This document shows positions 26,984 to 36,136 of a stretch of 64,000 bases of DNA, piece after piece. The notes beneath the pieces were generated by a model. It did not search any database. It saw only the letters and a list, made by a program, of their open reading frames with translations, and was not told the DNA's origin. The stretch covers positions 124,001 through 188,000 of the forward strand of contig NZ_JAGOPN010000003.1 in NCBI RefSeq assembly GCF_017991995.1, in the 5' to 3' direction. The translations under genes were made by a program, and so were the position numbers. The stretch is from Pseudacidovorax sp. GTDB lineage: Bacteria > Pseudomonadota > Gammaproteobacteria > Burkholderiales > Burkholderiaceae_C. Every line of letters begins with the position of its first letter. Position 1 is the first letter of the stretch.

Positions 26984-27065
26984 TCCGCGCAAGGTGCTGC
27001 ACGGCGAGCCTTCCGGGCCCGCGGCCATCGCCTTGCTTTTCCACGTTTCCGATCCAGAGATTCAC

Positions 27066-27797
27066 ATGAGCCCTTTCATCCGCAGCAGCGGCCGCACCGC
27101 CGACCAGCTCCGCCCCGTGCGCATCACCCGCGGCTTCACCATCCATGCCGAAGGCTCCGTCCTGATCGAGTTCGGCCAGACCCGTGTGCTGTGCACCGCC
27201 TCCGTCGAAGAAAAGGTGCCGCCGCACAAGCGCGGCAGCGGCGAGGGCTGGGTCACCGCCGAGTACGGCATGCTGCCCCGCGCCACCCACACCCGCGGCG
27301 ATCGCGAGGCCGCACGCGGCAAGCAGAGCGGCCGCACGCAGGAGATCCAGCGCCTCATCGGCCGCTCCATGCGCGCCGTGTTCGACCTGGCCGCGCTGGG
27401 CGAACGCACGATCTATCTCGACTGCGACGTGCTGCAGGCCGATGGCGGCACGCGCACGGCCGCCATCACCGGCGCCTTCGTGGCGGCGCACGATGCGGTC
27501 GCCAAGCTCATTGCCGCCGGCACGCTGGCCGCGTCGCCGATCCGCAGCCATGTGGCCGCCATCTCGGTCGGCATCGTGCAGGGCACGCCGCTGCTGGACC
27601 TGGAATACGTCGAAGACTCCGCCTGCGACACCGACATGAACGTCGTCATGACCGGCGCCGGCCACTTCGTGGAAGTGCAGGGTACGGCCGAGGGCGCCGC
27701 CTTCAGCCGCGACGAGATGAACCAGCTGCTGGCGCTGGCCGACAAGGGCATCGCCGAGCTGGTGCAGCTGCAGAAGCAGGCGCTGCAGATCGCCTGA
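27066..27797 (+). CDS. rph: Ribonuclease PH
   Basis: A 243-residue phosphorolytic 3' exoribonuclease that trims tRNA precursors. Visible motifs include [71 protein letters not shown] and [20 protein letters not shown], all diagnostic. The full length fits the active enzyme rather than the frameshifted E. coli K-12 form. Confidence 0.97.
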   Translation: MSPFIRSSGRTADQLRPVRITRGFTIHAEGSVLIEFGQTRVLCTASVEEKVPPHKRGSGEGWVTAEYGMLPRATHTRGDREAARGKQSGRTQEIQRLIGRSMRAVFDLAALGERTIYLDCDVLQADGGTRTAAITGAFVAAHDAVAKLIAAGTLAASPIRSHVAAISVGIVQGTPLLDLEYVEDSACDTDMNVVMTGAGHFVEVQGTAEGAAFSRDEMNQLLALADKGIAELVQLQKQALQIA

Positions 27798-27820
27798 GCA
27801 CGCGCGCGTACGAGACATCC

Positions 27821-28429
27821 ATGAAACTGGTTCTCGCATCCAACAACGCGGGCAAGCTGGCCGAGCTGCAGCAGCTCTTCGGTACGCTGGGGCTCACGCT
27901 CGTGCGGCAGTCCGAGCTGGGCGTGGGCGAAGCGGAGGAGCCCTTCCGCACCTTCGTCGAGAACGCGCTGGCCAAGGCCCGCCACGCCAGCGCGGCCACC
28001 GGCCTGCCCGCCATTGCCGACGATGCCGGCCTGTGCGTCGACGCCTTCGGCGGCCTGCCTGGCGTGGACACGGCCTACTACGCCACGCAGTTCGGCTACG
28101 AGAAGGGCGACGCCAACAACGTCAAGGCACTGCTGGCGCAGCTGCGCGGCGAATCCAACCGCCGCGCCGCGCTGGTCAGCACGCTGGTCGCGCTGCGCCA
28201 CGTCGAGGACCCCGAGCCGCTGGTCGCCGTGGGCCGCGCCGTCGGCGAGATCACCACCGAGCCGGTGGGCGAGCACGGCTTCGGCTTCGATCCGGTGATG
28301 TTCCTGCCCCAGTTCGGCAAGACCTTCGCGCAACTGCCGCCCGAGGTGAAGAACGCCCACAGCCACCGCGGCCAGGCCGCGCGCGCCATGCTGGCCCTGA
28401 TGCGCGAGCGCTGGGCCCTGGGCGGATGA
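27821..28429 (+). CDS. rdgB: XTP/dITP diphosphatase (RdgB/HAM1)
   Basis: A 202-residue house-cleaning enzyme that hydrolyses dITP and XTP to monophosphates. It starts MKLVLASNNAGKLAELQQLF and contains FVENALAKARHAS, AIADDAGLCVDAFGGLPGV, GFGFDPVMFLP and FAQLPPEVKNAHSHRGQA. The stop overlaps the hemW start by 4 nt. Confidence 0.96.
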   Translation: MKLVLASNNAGKLAELQQLFGTLGLTLVRQSELGVGEAEEPFRTFVENALAKARHASAATGLPAIADDAGLCVDAFGGLPGVDTAYYATQFGYEKGDANNVKALLAQLRGESNRRAALVSTLVALRHVEDPEPLVAVGRAVGEITTEPVGEHGFGFDPVMFLPQFGKTFAQLPPEVKNAHSHRGQAARAMLALMRERWALGG

Positions 28430-29685
28430 GCAGCATCCCGATCCAGCCCGTCGTGGCCGTGGCGCCGCAGGCCAACGACGTGCTGCACATGATGCGGCCC
28501 GGCCCGCTGCAACTGGCCGCATCGCCGCCGCTGTCGCTATACATCCACCTGCCCTGGTGCCTGCGCAAGTGCCCCTACTGCGACTTCAACTCGCACGAGT
28601 GGCGCGGTGAGGGCGATGCGGCGGCCGTGCCCGAGCAGCGCTACATCGACGCCCTGATCGCCGATCTGGATGCCGCGCTGCCCCTGGTGTGGGGCCGCAC
28701 CGTGCACACCATCTTCCTGGGTGGCGGCACGCCCAGCCTGTTCGCGCCCGAAAGCATCGACCGGCTGCTCGGCGCCGTGCGCGCCCGCCTGCGGCTGGAG
28801 CCCGGCTGCGAGATCACGCTGGAGGCCAACCCCGGCACCTTCGAGCGCGACCGCTTCCGCGCCTACCGCGCCGCGGGCGTCACGCGGCTGTCGGTCGGCG
28901 TGCAGAGCTTCGACGACGCGCACCTGAAGGCGCTCGGCCGCGTGCACGACCGCCGCCAAGCCATCGCCGCCGTCGAAGAAGCCGCCCAGGCCTTCGAGAC
29001 CTTCAATCTCGACCTGATGTACGCGCTGCCCGGGCAGACGCCGCAGGGCCTGGAGGCCGAGCTGGACCAGGCCCTGGCCCTTGCGCCCCCGCACCTGTCG
29101 ATCTACCACCTGACCATCGAGCCCAACACCTTCTTCGCCAAGCACCCGCCCGTGCTGCCCGAGGACGACATCGCCTACGCCATGCTCGACCGCATCACCG
29201 AGCGCACGGCGGCCGCGGGCCTGGCGCGCTACGAGGTGTCGGCCTATGCAAGGCAGGGCCACAGCTGTACGCACAACCTCAACTACTGGCAGTTCGGCGA
29301 CTACCTGGGCCTGGGCGCGGGTGCGCACGGCAAGCTGAGCTTTGCCCACCGCATCGTGCGGCAGGTGCGCGTGCGCGACCCGCAGCGCTACATGGCGCAG
29401 GCCCTGGCCGGCCAGGCCGTGGCCCAGAGCGACGACGTGGCACTGGCCGACCTGCCCTTCGAGTTCATGCTGAATGCGCTGCGGCTGAAGGAAGGCTTCA
29501 CGCTGGCCCAGTTTGGCGAGCGCACCGGCCTGGCCATCAGCGCCATCCGCCGCCCGCTGGAAGAGGCCGAAGCCCGCGGCCTGCTGGCGCGCGACCTGCA
29601 CCGCGTGTGGCCCACCGAGCGGGGCATGGATTTTCTGAGCGACCTGCAGGCGATGTTCCTGCCGGAGGGCGGCGAGGCGGACTGA
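28426..29685 (+). CDS. hemW: Radical SAM protein HemW
   Basis: 419 residues. The radical SAM cluster motif is YIHLPWCLRKCPYCDFNSH, the CxxxCxxC form with the HemW-specific aromatic and Asn context. GGGTPSL, LEANPGTFE, RLSVGVQSF and NYWQFGDYLGLGAGAHGK follow. HemW was long annotated as coproporphyrinogen oxidase but acts as a heme chaperone. The N-terminal 35 residues before the cluster are longer than in E. coli. The order rph-rdgB-hemW with overlaps is typical. Confidence 0.93.
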   Translation: MSSIPIQPVVAVAPQANDVLHMMRPGPLQLAASPPLSLYIHLPWCLRKCPYCDFNSHEWRGEGDAAAVPEQRYIDALIADLDAALPLVWGRTVHTIFLGGGTPSLFAPESIDRLLGAVRARLRLEPGCEITLEANPGTFERDRFRAYRAAGVTRLSVGVQSFDDAHLKALGRVHDRRQAIAAVEEAAQAFETFNLDLMYALPGQTPQGLEAELDQALALAPPHLSIYHLTIEPNTFFAKHPPVLPEDDIAYAMLDRITERTAAAGLARYEVSAYARQGHSCTHNLNYWQFGDYLGLGAGAHGKLSFAHRIVRQVRVRDPQRYMAQALAGQAVAQSDDVALADLPFEFMLNALRLKEGFTLAQFGERTGLAISAIRRPLEEAEARGLLARDLHRVWPTERGMDFLSDLQAMFLPEGGEAD

Positions 29686-29721
29686 CGCCGACCCACCCGC
29701 GGAAGGGCGCGGCGGTGCCCT

Positions 29722-29727
29722 TACACT
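29722..29727 (+). promoter_or_regulatory. Possible -10 element for tRNA-Ser
   Basis: TACACT followed by TGCGG, 56 bp before the tRNA. It is the same string as upstream of the DUF47-pit operon. No clear -35 is present, and read-through from hemW is an alternative. Confidence 0.35.
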
Positions 29728-29783
29728 TGCGGCCTCTTTTCGCCTTCGGGCGCCATCCGGCGCCGCCGCAGAAGGCCGACCCA

Positions 29784-29871
29784 GGAAGCGTGGCAGAGTG
29801 GTCGATTGCACCGGTCTTGAAAACCGGCGACGGGCAACCGTCCGTGAGTTCGAATCTCACCGCTTCCGCCA
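29784..29871 (+). tRNA. tRNA-Ser(UGA)
   Basis: An 88-nt class II tRNA with encoded CCA. The acceptor GGAAGCG pairs with CGCTTCC. The anticodon stem CCGGT/ACCGG encloses CTTGAAA, giving anticodon UGA. A long variable arm follows, and the T-arm is GTGAG TTCGAAT CTCAC. It reads UCA and other UCN codons. Confidence 0.97.
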
Positions 29872-29953
29872 ATCTTGGCTTCCCTCCGCATTAACGGACT
29901 ATCCGGCCCGCTGACTCCGCCAAGCGTCGCTGCATGAAAATCGCGGCCCGCTC

Positions 29954-32131
29954 ATGCCGCCTTCCGCTTCGCTCACCAGTGATGTCGCCGCTCTCCGGGC
30001 TTCGCCCCGCTGGCGCCGTCTTGCCGCCTGGAGCGCCCTTCTCGCCGCAGCCGTCCTCATCATCGCCCTCGCCGGCCAATGGGCCGCCGACCGCGCCGCC
30101 CGCAACCAGGCCGACGAAATCCGCCGCGCGGCAGAGGTCCAGCTCTCGGGCCTGCGCGATGCCACCGGCCGCTACCGGCACCTGCCCTTCACCGCGGCCC
30201 TGCACCCTGTGGTGCTCGCGCTGCTGAACGCGCCCGGGCAGGCCGCGCTCGGCCAGAGCGCCAACCGCTACCTCGAAGAACTCAACCGGCTGGCCGGCTC
30301 CGACGTGCTCTATCTCATCGACGCGCACGGCGTCACGCTGGCCGCCAGCAACTGGGCCGCGCCACAGAGCTTCGTCGGCCATTCCTATGCCAACCGCCCG
30401 TACTTCACCGAGGCGCTGGCGGGCCGCAGCGGGCGCTTCTACGGTGTGGGGCAGACCACCGGCGAGCCCGGACTGTTCATCTCGGCGCCGGTACGGGGCG
30501 ACGGTGACCAGGTGCTGGGCGTCGTCACCGTCAAGGTCAGCCTGCGGCAGCTGCAGGAGTCCTGGCGCATCGCCAAGGATCCGATCCTGCTCACCGATGC
30601 GCGGGGCATCGTCTTCCTCAGCTCCGTGCCGCAGTGGCTCTACCACGCCACGCGGCCGGTCGATGCCGAGGGGCTGGCGCAGGTGCGGCGCGACCAGCAG
30701 TACGGTCCGCGTGCCAGCTTTCCGCAACTGCCCTGGAAGGTGGCGCGGGACGGCGACCGGCCCGGCGCCTTGATCCGCACGCAGATCGACGGTCAGGCCC
30801 GCCACTTCCTGGCGGTGAGCGAGCCGGTGGAAGACCTGCCGTGGACGCTGACGGTGATGGCCGACCACGACCAGGTGCTGCGCACGCGCGAGAGCGCGTG
30901 GATGGTCGCCGTGCTGTGCCTGAGCCTGCTGTTGCTGGGCGGGCTCTACTGGCGCCTGCGCGAGCGGCGCTTTGCCGAGCAGCGCGACGCCCGCCGCGAG
31001 TTGGAGCTGCGCGTCGAGGAGCGCACCCACGCCCTGGGCGAGGCGCATGCCTTCCGCAAGGCCATGGAAGACGCGCTGCCCGTGGGCATGCGGGCGCGCG
31101 ACATGGAGGGGCGCATCACCTACGTCAATCCCGCCTTCTGCCAGATGACGGGCTTCGAGGCCGGTGAACTGCTGGGCCGGCTGCCGCCCTATCCCTACTG
31201 GCATCCCGACGAGGTCACGCGCCACTGGCACCACTACGACGCCATGATGAGTGGCCGCAGCGCGCCCGATGGCCACGAGTCGCGACTGCGGCACAAGGAC
31301 GGGCACGAGGTCATCACCATGGTCTACACCGCGCCGCTGATCGACGCCGAGGGCCGGCATGCGGGCTGGATGAGTTCGGTGGTCGACGTGACCGAGCAGC
31401 GGCGCGCCGAGCTGCAGCAGCGCCAGAACGAAGCGCAGCTGCAGCATGCCCAGCGCCTGGCCAGCCTGGGCGAGATGGCCTCGACGCTGGCCCACGAGCT
31501 GAACCAGCCGCTGATGGCGTTGAGCAGCTTTGCGAGTGCGGCCAAGGCCTTCGCGCAACGCGGCGAGGGCGCACTGCTGACCCAGAGCCTGGACGACACC
31601 ATCGCGCAGGCCCAGCGCAGCGCCGAGATCGTGCGGCGCATCCGCGGCTTCGTGCGCCAGCGCACCGCGGGCGCGGAGGACTGCGCGCTCGCCACGCTGG
31701 TGGCGCAGGCGCTGGCCCTGCTGCGCGGCGAACTGCGGGAGTCCCAGGTGACGCCCGAGGTGCGCATTCCCGACGACCTGCCGCTGCTGCGCGGCGACCG
31801 CGTGCTGCTGGAGCAGGTGCTGCTCAACCTGGTCTCCAACAGCCTGCATGCGATGCGCGCGGTGCCGGCCGCGGAGCGCCGGCTCGAGATCGAGGCGCAT
31901 CCGCGCGAGGGCTGCATCCAGCTGCAGCTGGCCGACCGCGGCACGGGCATCGATCCGGCCATCGCCGACCAGGTGTTCGAGCCCTTCTTCACCACGCGCC
32001 CGGGCGGGCTCGGCCTGGGCCTGAACATCTGCCGCACCATCGTCGAGGCCCACCGCGGCCGCCTGTTCTTTGCCGGACGCGAAGGCGGCGGCACGATCTT
32101 CACGCTCGAACTGCCCATCGCCTGCCCATGA
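29954..32131 (+). CDS. Membrane sensor histidine kinase with periplasmic CACHE and PAS domains (DctB-like)
   Basis: 725 residues. One membrane helix near residues 22-45, an extracytoplasmic double-CACHE-like region of about 265 residues (FVGHSYANRPYFTEALAG, TGEPGLFISAPV), a second helix near 315-335 (WMVAVLCLSLLLLGGLYW), a coiled linker, a PAS domain (AMEDALPVGMRARDMEGRITYVNPAF), then the dimerisation box LGEMASTLAHELNQPLMALSSF with the phospho-His and an HATPase with NLVSNSLHAM and GLGLGLNICRTIVEAH. The C4-dicarboxylate sensor DctB has the same layout. It overlaps the response regulator gene by 4 nt. Confidence 0.92.
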   Translation: MPPSASLTSDVAALRASPRWRRLAAWSALLAAAVLIIALAGQWAADRAARNQADEIRRAAEVQLSGLRDATGRYRHLPFTAALHPVVLALLNAPGQAALGQSANRYLEELNRLAGSDVLYLIDAHGVTLAASNWAAPQSFVGHSYANRPYFTEALAGRSGRFYGVGQTTGEPGLFISAPVRGDGDQVLGVVTVKVSLRQLQESWRIAKDPILLTDARGIVFLSSVPQWLYHATRPVDAEGLAQVRRDQQYGPRASFPQLPWKVARDGDRPGALIRTQIDGQARHFLAVSEPVEDLPWTLTVMADHDQVLRTRESAWMVAVLCLSLLLLGGLYWRLRERRFAEQRDARRELELRVEERTHALGEAHAFRKAMEDALPVGMRARDMEGRITYVNPAFCQMTGFEAGELLGRLPPYPYWHPDEVTRHWHHYDAMMSGRSAPDGHESRLRHKDGHEVITMVYTAPLIDAEGRHAGWMSSVVDVTEQRRAELQQRQNEAQLQHAQRLASLGEMASTLAHELNQPLMALSSFASAAKAFAQRGEGALLTQSLDDTIAQAQRSAEIVRRIRGFVRQRTAGAEDCALATLVAQALALLRGELRESQVTPEVRIPDDLPLLRGDRVLLEQVLLNLVSNSLHAMRAVPAAERRLEIEAHPREGCIQLQLADRGTGIDPAIADQVFEPFFTTRPGGLGLGLNICRTIVEAHRGRLFFAGREGGGTIFTLELPIACP

Positions 32132-32742
32132 CCCTGCCCGCCAACAACCTGTGTGTCGTCGACGACGACGAGGCCGTGCGCCGCTCGCTGGGCCTGCTGC
32201 TGCTGTCACGCGGCTATGCGGTGCGCACCTTCGAAAGCGGCGAGGACTTCCTGGCCGGCGTGGACCTGCAGCATCCCGGCTGCGTCATCCTCGACCTGCG
32301 CCTGGGCGGCATGAGCGGGCTGCAGGTCTTCGATGCATTGCGGCAGCGGGACAGCGCGCTGGAGGTGCTCTTCCTCTCCGGCCATGGCGACATTCCCATG
32401 GCCGTGGAGGCGGTGCAGAACGGTGCGCTCGGCTGGCTCGAAAAGCCCTGCAACGACGAGCGCCTGCTGGCCGCCGTCGCCAAGGCGCTGGAGAAGGCCC
32501 AGGCCGGCGCCGAGCGCCGCCAGGCGCTGCAGGCCGCCCAGGCGCTGTGGCAGAAGCTCACGCCGCGCGAGATGCAGGTGGCGCGGCTGGTGGCCGAGGG
32601 CAAGCCCAACAAGGAGATCGCGCAGGAGCTGGCCCCGGTGGAGCTGCGCACCATCGAGACGCACCGCGCCCATGTCTTCGCCAAGCTGGGCGTGGCCAAC
32701 AGCCACGGGCTGTACCGCTTCCTGCGCGAGCACGGCCTTTAG
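32128..32742 (+). CDS. Two-component response regulator, FixJ/NarL-type with LuxR HTH
   Basis: 204 residues. The receiver domain has the acidic pocket VVDDDEAVRRS, phospho-acceptor D56 in CVILDLRLGG, and K at LEKPCNDERLL. The C-terminal LuxR helix-turn-helix is KLTPREMQVARLVAEGKPNKEIAQEL with VELRTIETHRAHVFAKLG. Coupled to the kinase by ATGA overlap. A GGGGATAACCCC palindrome just downstream, before the receptor gene, is a candidate target. Confidence 0.93.
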   Translation: MTLPANNLCVVDDDEAVRRSLGLLLLSRGYAVRTFESGEDFLAGVDLQHPGCVILDLRLGGMSGLQVFDALRQRDSALEVLFLSGHGDIPMAVEAVQNGALGWLEKPCNDERLLAAVAKALEKAQAGAERRQALQAAQALWQKLTPREMQVARLVAEGKPNKEIAQELAPVELRTIETHRAHVFAKLGVANSHGLYRFLREHGL

Positions 32743-32761
32743 AACTGCACGTGCCGGGATT

Positions 32762-32773
32762 GGGGATAACCCC
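32762..32773. promoter_or_regulatory. Palindromic operator candidate upstream of the Bug receptor gene
   Basis: GGGG-ATAA-CCCC in the 150-bp gap between the response regulator and the solute receptor. It could be a binding site for the LuxR-type regulator encoded immediately upstream or a small hairpin. No terminator T-run follows. Confidence 0.35.
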
Positions 32774-32892
32774 TGCGTAGCGCCACGGAGGCCGCCGGCC
32801 CGCGGCTACGGACGACGCCGCCCCGCCGCCGCGCCACACTGCCGGCCGGCCCGCAACGAGGCCGCTCCCGATCACGACAGAAGGAAACAACC

Positions 32893-33876
32893 ATGCAACG
32901 CAGTCACTGGAAGGCATTGGCGGGTGGCGCCGTGCTCGCCGCCCTCGTTGCGGCGCCCGCCGCATTCGCGCAAGGCTATCCCGAGCGGCCGATCGAGCTG
33001 CAGGTGCCCTTCGCACCCGGCGGCACCACCGACATCGTGGGCCGCGTCATTGCCGATCCGCTGGGCAAGATCCTGGGTCAGCCGGTGGTGGTGGTCAACA
33101 AGGCCGGCGGCGGTGGCGCCGTGGGCGCGCTGGAAACCGCACGCGCCACGCCGGACGGCTACAAGCTGGGCGTGGCCACCGTGTCCAGCACGGCCGCCAA
33201 TCCGGCGATCAACCCCAAGACGCCGTACAACCCGCTGACGGACTTCACGCCCATCATCAACATCGCGGCCACGCCCAACGTGATCGCCGTGAACCCCAGC
33301 TTTCCGGCCAAGGACTACGCGGGCTTCATTGCCGAGCTGAAGAAGAACCCGGGCAAGTACTCGTACGGCACCTCCGGCACCGGCGGCATCGGCCACCTGC
33401 TGATGGAGCTCTACAAGAGCGTGACCGGCACCTTCATCACGCACATTCCCTATCGCGGCGCCGGTCCGGCCCTCAACGATGTGGTGGCGGGCCAGGTGCC
33501 CATGATCTTCGACAACCTGCCCTCGGCGCTGCCCTTCATCAAGGCCGGCAAGCTGGTGCCCATCGTGGTGGCCGCGCCGCAGCGCCTGAAGGAGCTGCCC
33601 AATGTGCCCACCTTCAAGGAAGTGGGCCTGGAGCCGGTGAACCGCATGGCCTACTACGGCATCCTGGGGCCCAAGGGCCTGCCGAAGGAGGTGGTCGACA
33701 AGATCAGCATGGGCACCAAGAAGGCCCTCGAAGACCCGGCCGTGCGCAAGCGCATCGAAGACACCGGCTCGATCATCGTGGCCAACACGCCCGAGCAGTT
33801 TGCTGAACAGATCAAGGCCGAGTACGCGGTCTACAAGGACGTGGTGCAGAAGCAGAAGCTGACGCTCGACAACTGA
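32893..33876 (+). CDS. Tripartite tricarboxylate transporter (Bug family) substrate-binding protein
   Basis: 327 residues with a Sec signal peptide (basic start, hydrophobic core to AAPAAFAQ). The mature protein has the Bug pattern [64 protein letters not shown] and [21 protein letters not shown]. Bug receptors bind small carboxylates in the periplasm, and Burkholderiales carry dozens of them, often without linked membrane components, as here. Location after the two-component system suggests it is regulated by or sensing for that system. AGAAGGA precedes the ATG. Confidence 0.92.
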   Translation: MQRSHWKALAGGAVLAALVAAPAAFAQGYPERPIELQVPFAPGGTTDIVGRVIADPLGKILGQPVVVVNKAGGGGAVGALETARATPDGYKLGVATVSSTAANPAINPKTPYNPLTDFTPIINIAATPNVIAVNPSFPAKDYAGFIAELKKNPGKYSYGTSGTGGIGHLLMELYKSVTGTFITHIPYRGAGPALNDVVAGQVPMIFDNLPSALPFIKAGKLVPIVVAAPQRLKELPNVPTFKEVGLEPVNRMAYYGILGPKGLPKEVVDKISMGTKKALEDPAVRKRIEDTGSIIVANTPEQFAEQIKAEYAVYKDVVQKQKLTLDN

Positions 33877-34022
33877 TGCGCCCGCGGCTGGCCGGCGCTC
33901 CGTGACGCCAGCCGGCCTGCACCACCAAGCCCGCCTGCTCGGCCTGTCCGCGCGGGCGTTGTCGTTTCAGCTCTCCGTTGTGCTGCGCGACAGCCGCGGC
34001 GCGCGGAGCTGGATGCTCGCCT

Positions 34023-35339
34023 TCAGCGTTGCATGACTTCGCGCAGCGTGACTTCTGCCCCCGTATTGCCCCAGCTGCTTCGCACATAACTCAGCACCGC
34101 GGCAATGTCCTCATCGCTCAGCACATGGCCGAAGGGAGGCATGCCGTAGGGGCGCGGATTGCCCTCGGTGGCCGGCGGGTAGCCGCCGCGTCGCACCACC
34201 TGCACCAGGTTGACCGGGTTGGCCAGGTTGACTGCCCGGTTGCCCGCGAGCGGCGGGAAGGCGCCCGGCTCCCCCTGGCCCTGGTCGCCGTGGCACCAGG
34301 CGCATTGCTGGGCATAGATCTTCTCGCCGCGGGCCAGCAGCGACACGTTGCGGTGCGGTGGCTGGGTGGGGGCAGGCGGCGCGGGCTGCTGCGGCAGCTC
34401 CTTCAGGTACAGCGCCATCGCCTGCAGGTCCGCGTCGCTCATGTGCTGCGTGCTGCGGTACACCACCTCGGCCATGGGGCCCAGCACCGAGCCATGCTCG
34501 GTGCGGCCGGTCTTGAGCAGCGCCACGATGTCCTGCAGCGGCCAGCCGGCCACGCCCGCCTCGTGCGGCGCGTCGAGTGCGGGTGCATACCAGTTCTCGC
34601 CGGGCAGCATGCCGCCGGCCAGGCCGCGGCTCACATCGGTTGCGCCCAGCGTGTTGCGGCTGCCGTGGCAGGCGATGCAGTGGCCCAGGCCCTGCACCAG
34701 GTAGGCGCCGCGGTTGTGCTCGGCCGAGCGACCGGGCTCGGGCACGAACTCGGCCGGCCGGAAGAACAGCGCCCGCCACACGGCCAGCGCGACCTGCGTG
34801 TCGTAGGGAAAGCGCAGCGTGTGCGGCCGGTTGGCCTGCGTCACCGGCGGCAGGCTCTGCAGCCAGGCGAAGAGCGCGTCCGAATCCTCGCGCGTGACCT
34901 GCGTGAAGCTGGTGTACGGAAAGGCCGGATACAGCAGCCGCCCGTTGCGCGAGCGGCCATGGTGCAGGGCGCGCCAGAAATGGTCGGCGTTCCACTGGCC
35001 GAGGCCGGTGAGCGGGTCGGGTGTGAGGTTGCCGGCATACAGCGTGCCGAAGGGCGTCTCGATGCCGCGCCCGCCTGCATAGGCGGCGCCGCCTCGGGCG
35101 GTGTGGCAGCCGGCGCAGTTGCCGGCAATGGCCAGGTAGCGGCCGCGGTCGAGCTGCGCGGCCGAGGCCGCGGGCGGCGGCAGGTCCCCGCGGATCGGGG
35201 CTTCGCCGCGCAGGTTGAGCAGCACCACGGTGGTCGCCAGTGCGGCGAGCAAGGCGGCGAGGGCCAATCCGCTCCACAGGGCAACGCGTCGGAATCCGAA
35301 CAGGCGGGCTTCGGTCCCGGCAGCACGGGGCGCGCTCAT
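34023..35339 (-). CDS. Membrane-anchored tri-heme c-type cytochrome
   Basis: 438 residues with one N-terminal membrane anchor (WSGLALAALLAALATTVVLL). Three heme c attachment sites occur: CAGCH, CIACH and CAWCH. The order and spacing, plus YLAIAGNCAGCHTARGG and GRGIETPFGTLYAGNLTPD, resemble the cytochrome subunit of membrane alcohol, aldehyde and gluconate dehydrogenases. No dehydrogenase subunit lies beside it. The start at 35339 overlaps the stop of the upstream cytochrome gene by 4 nt. Confidence 0.88.
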   Translation of the reverse strand: MSAPRAAGTEARLFGFRRVALWSGLALAALLAALATTVVLLNLRGEAPIRGDLPPPAASAAQLDRGRYLAIAGNCAGCHTARGGAAYAGGRGIETPFGTLYAGNLTPDPLTGLGQWNADHFWRALHHGRSRNGRLLYPAFPYTSFTQVTREDSDALFAWLQSLPPVTQANRPHTLRFPYDTQVALAVWRALFFRPAEFVPEPGRSAEHNRGAYLVQGLGHCIACHGSRNTLGATDVSRGLAGGMLPGENWYAPALDAPHEAGVAGWPLQDIVALLKTGRTEHGSVLGPMAEVVYRSTQHMSDADLQAMALYLKELPQQPAPPAPTQPPHRNVSLLARGEKIYAQQCAWCHGDQGQGEPGAFPPLAGNRAVNLANPVNLVQVVRRGGYPPATEGNPRPYGMPPFGHVLSDEDIAAVLSYVRSSWGNTGAEVTLREVMQR

Positions 35340-36109
35340 TGGTGCGCCTCCATCGCGCTGCACGCCACCGGCAGGCCCGCGGGCAGGGCCGACGGGGGCA
35401 CGGCCTTGTAGTTCGCCGGCACCGGCTGCGCGGCCAGCCAACCGGCGACGGCGCGGATGTCCTCGCTCTTGAGCCGCCTTCCGACCTCTGCCATGCAGTC
35501 GGGTGCCAGTGCGCGCCGGTCGCCCGTGACCCAGGCGCCCAACTGCGAGGCGATGTACAGGCGCGGCAGCCCCAGCAGCCCCGGAATGCCCGGCTGCACG
35601 CCGGTGAGCGCCGGTCCGTGGCAGCGCACGCAGGCCGGAATGCCGCGCGTTGCATCGCCTTCGAACACCAGCGCCCGGCCGCGTGCCAGCTCGGCGGCCG
35701 GCAGGTCGGAGGGCGTGGGCGCGGGATAGGGCAGGTCCAGCCCGGCGAAGTACTCGGCCATCTCGCGCAGGTAGGCATCCGAGAGCTGGGCCAGCAGGTG
35801 GTTCATGTCGGCCTGCTGGCGCCGGCCGTCGCGGAAGCTGCGAAGCTGGTCATAGAGGTAGCCGGCCGGCTTGCCCGCCAGCCGCGGGAAGTAGCCGGAA
35901 TTGGTCGCCAGCCCCTCGCGGCCGTGGCAGGTGGTGCAGGCGGCCATGCGGCGCTGCATCTCGTCGGCGGCCTGGGCGCTGCTCAGCGTGCCGGCCAGAA
36001 GTGCCAGGGCCAGCACGACCCCGCGTGCAAGGCGTGGGCGCACGCCGGGTCCCTGCCGCGCGCGAGCCGCCTCCGGCCCGCCTTGTCGTCTCGTCACCGT
36101 TTTCTTCAT
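35336..36109 (-). CDS. Di-heme c-type cytochrome (c4-like)
   Basis: 257 residues with a basic N-terminus and hydrophobic segment ending near SSAQAA, consistent with periplasmic export. Two heme sites, CTTCH and CVRCH, lie in two similar halves (ACTTCHGREGLAT...YFPRLAGKPAGYL and ACVRCHGPALTG...IPGLLGLPRLYI), typical of duplicated class I or c4 cytochromes. Translationally coupled to the tri-heme protein, so they probably form one electron-transfer unit. Confidence 0.88.
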   Translation of the reverse strand: MKKTVTRRQGGPEAARARQGPGVRPRLARGVVLALALLAGTLSSAQAADEMQRRMAACTTCHGREGLATNSGYFPRLAGKPAGYLYDQLRSFRDGRRQQADMNHLLAQLSDAYLREMAEYFAGLDLPYPAPTPSDLPAAELARGRALVFEGDATRGIPACVRCHGPALTGVQPGIPGLLGLPRLYIASQLGAWVTGDRRALAPDCMAEVGRRLKSEDIRAVAGWLAAQPVPANYKAVPPSALPAGLPVACSAMEAHQ

Positions 36110-36136
36110 GGTCGACTCCGTGGCTCCGTTGCGTCC

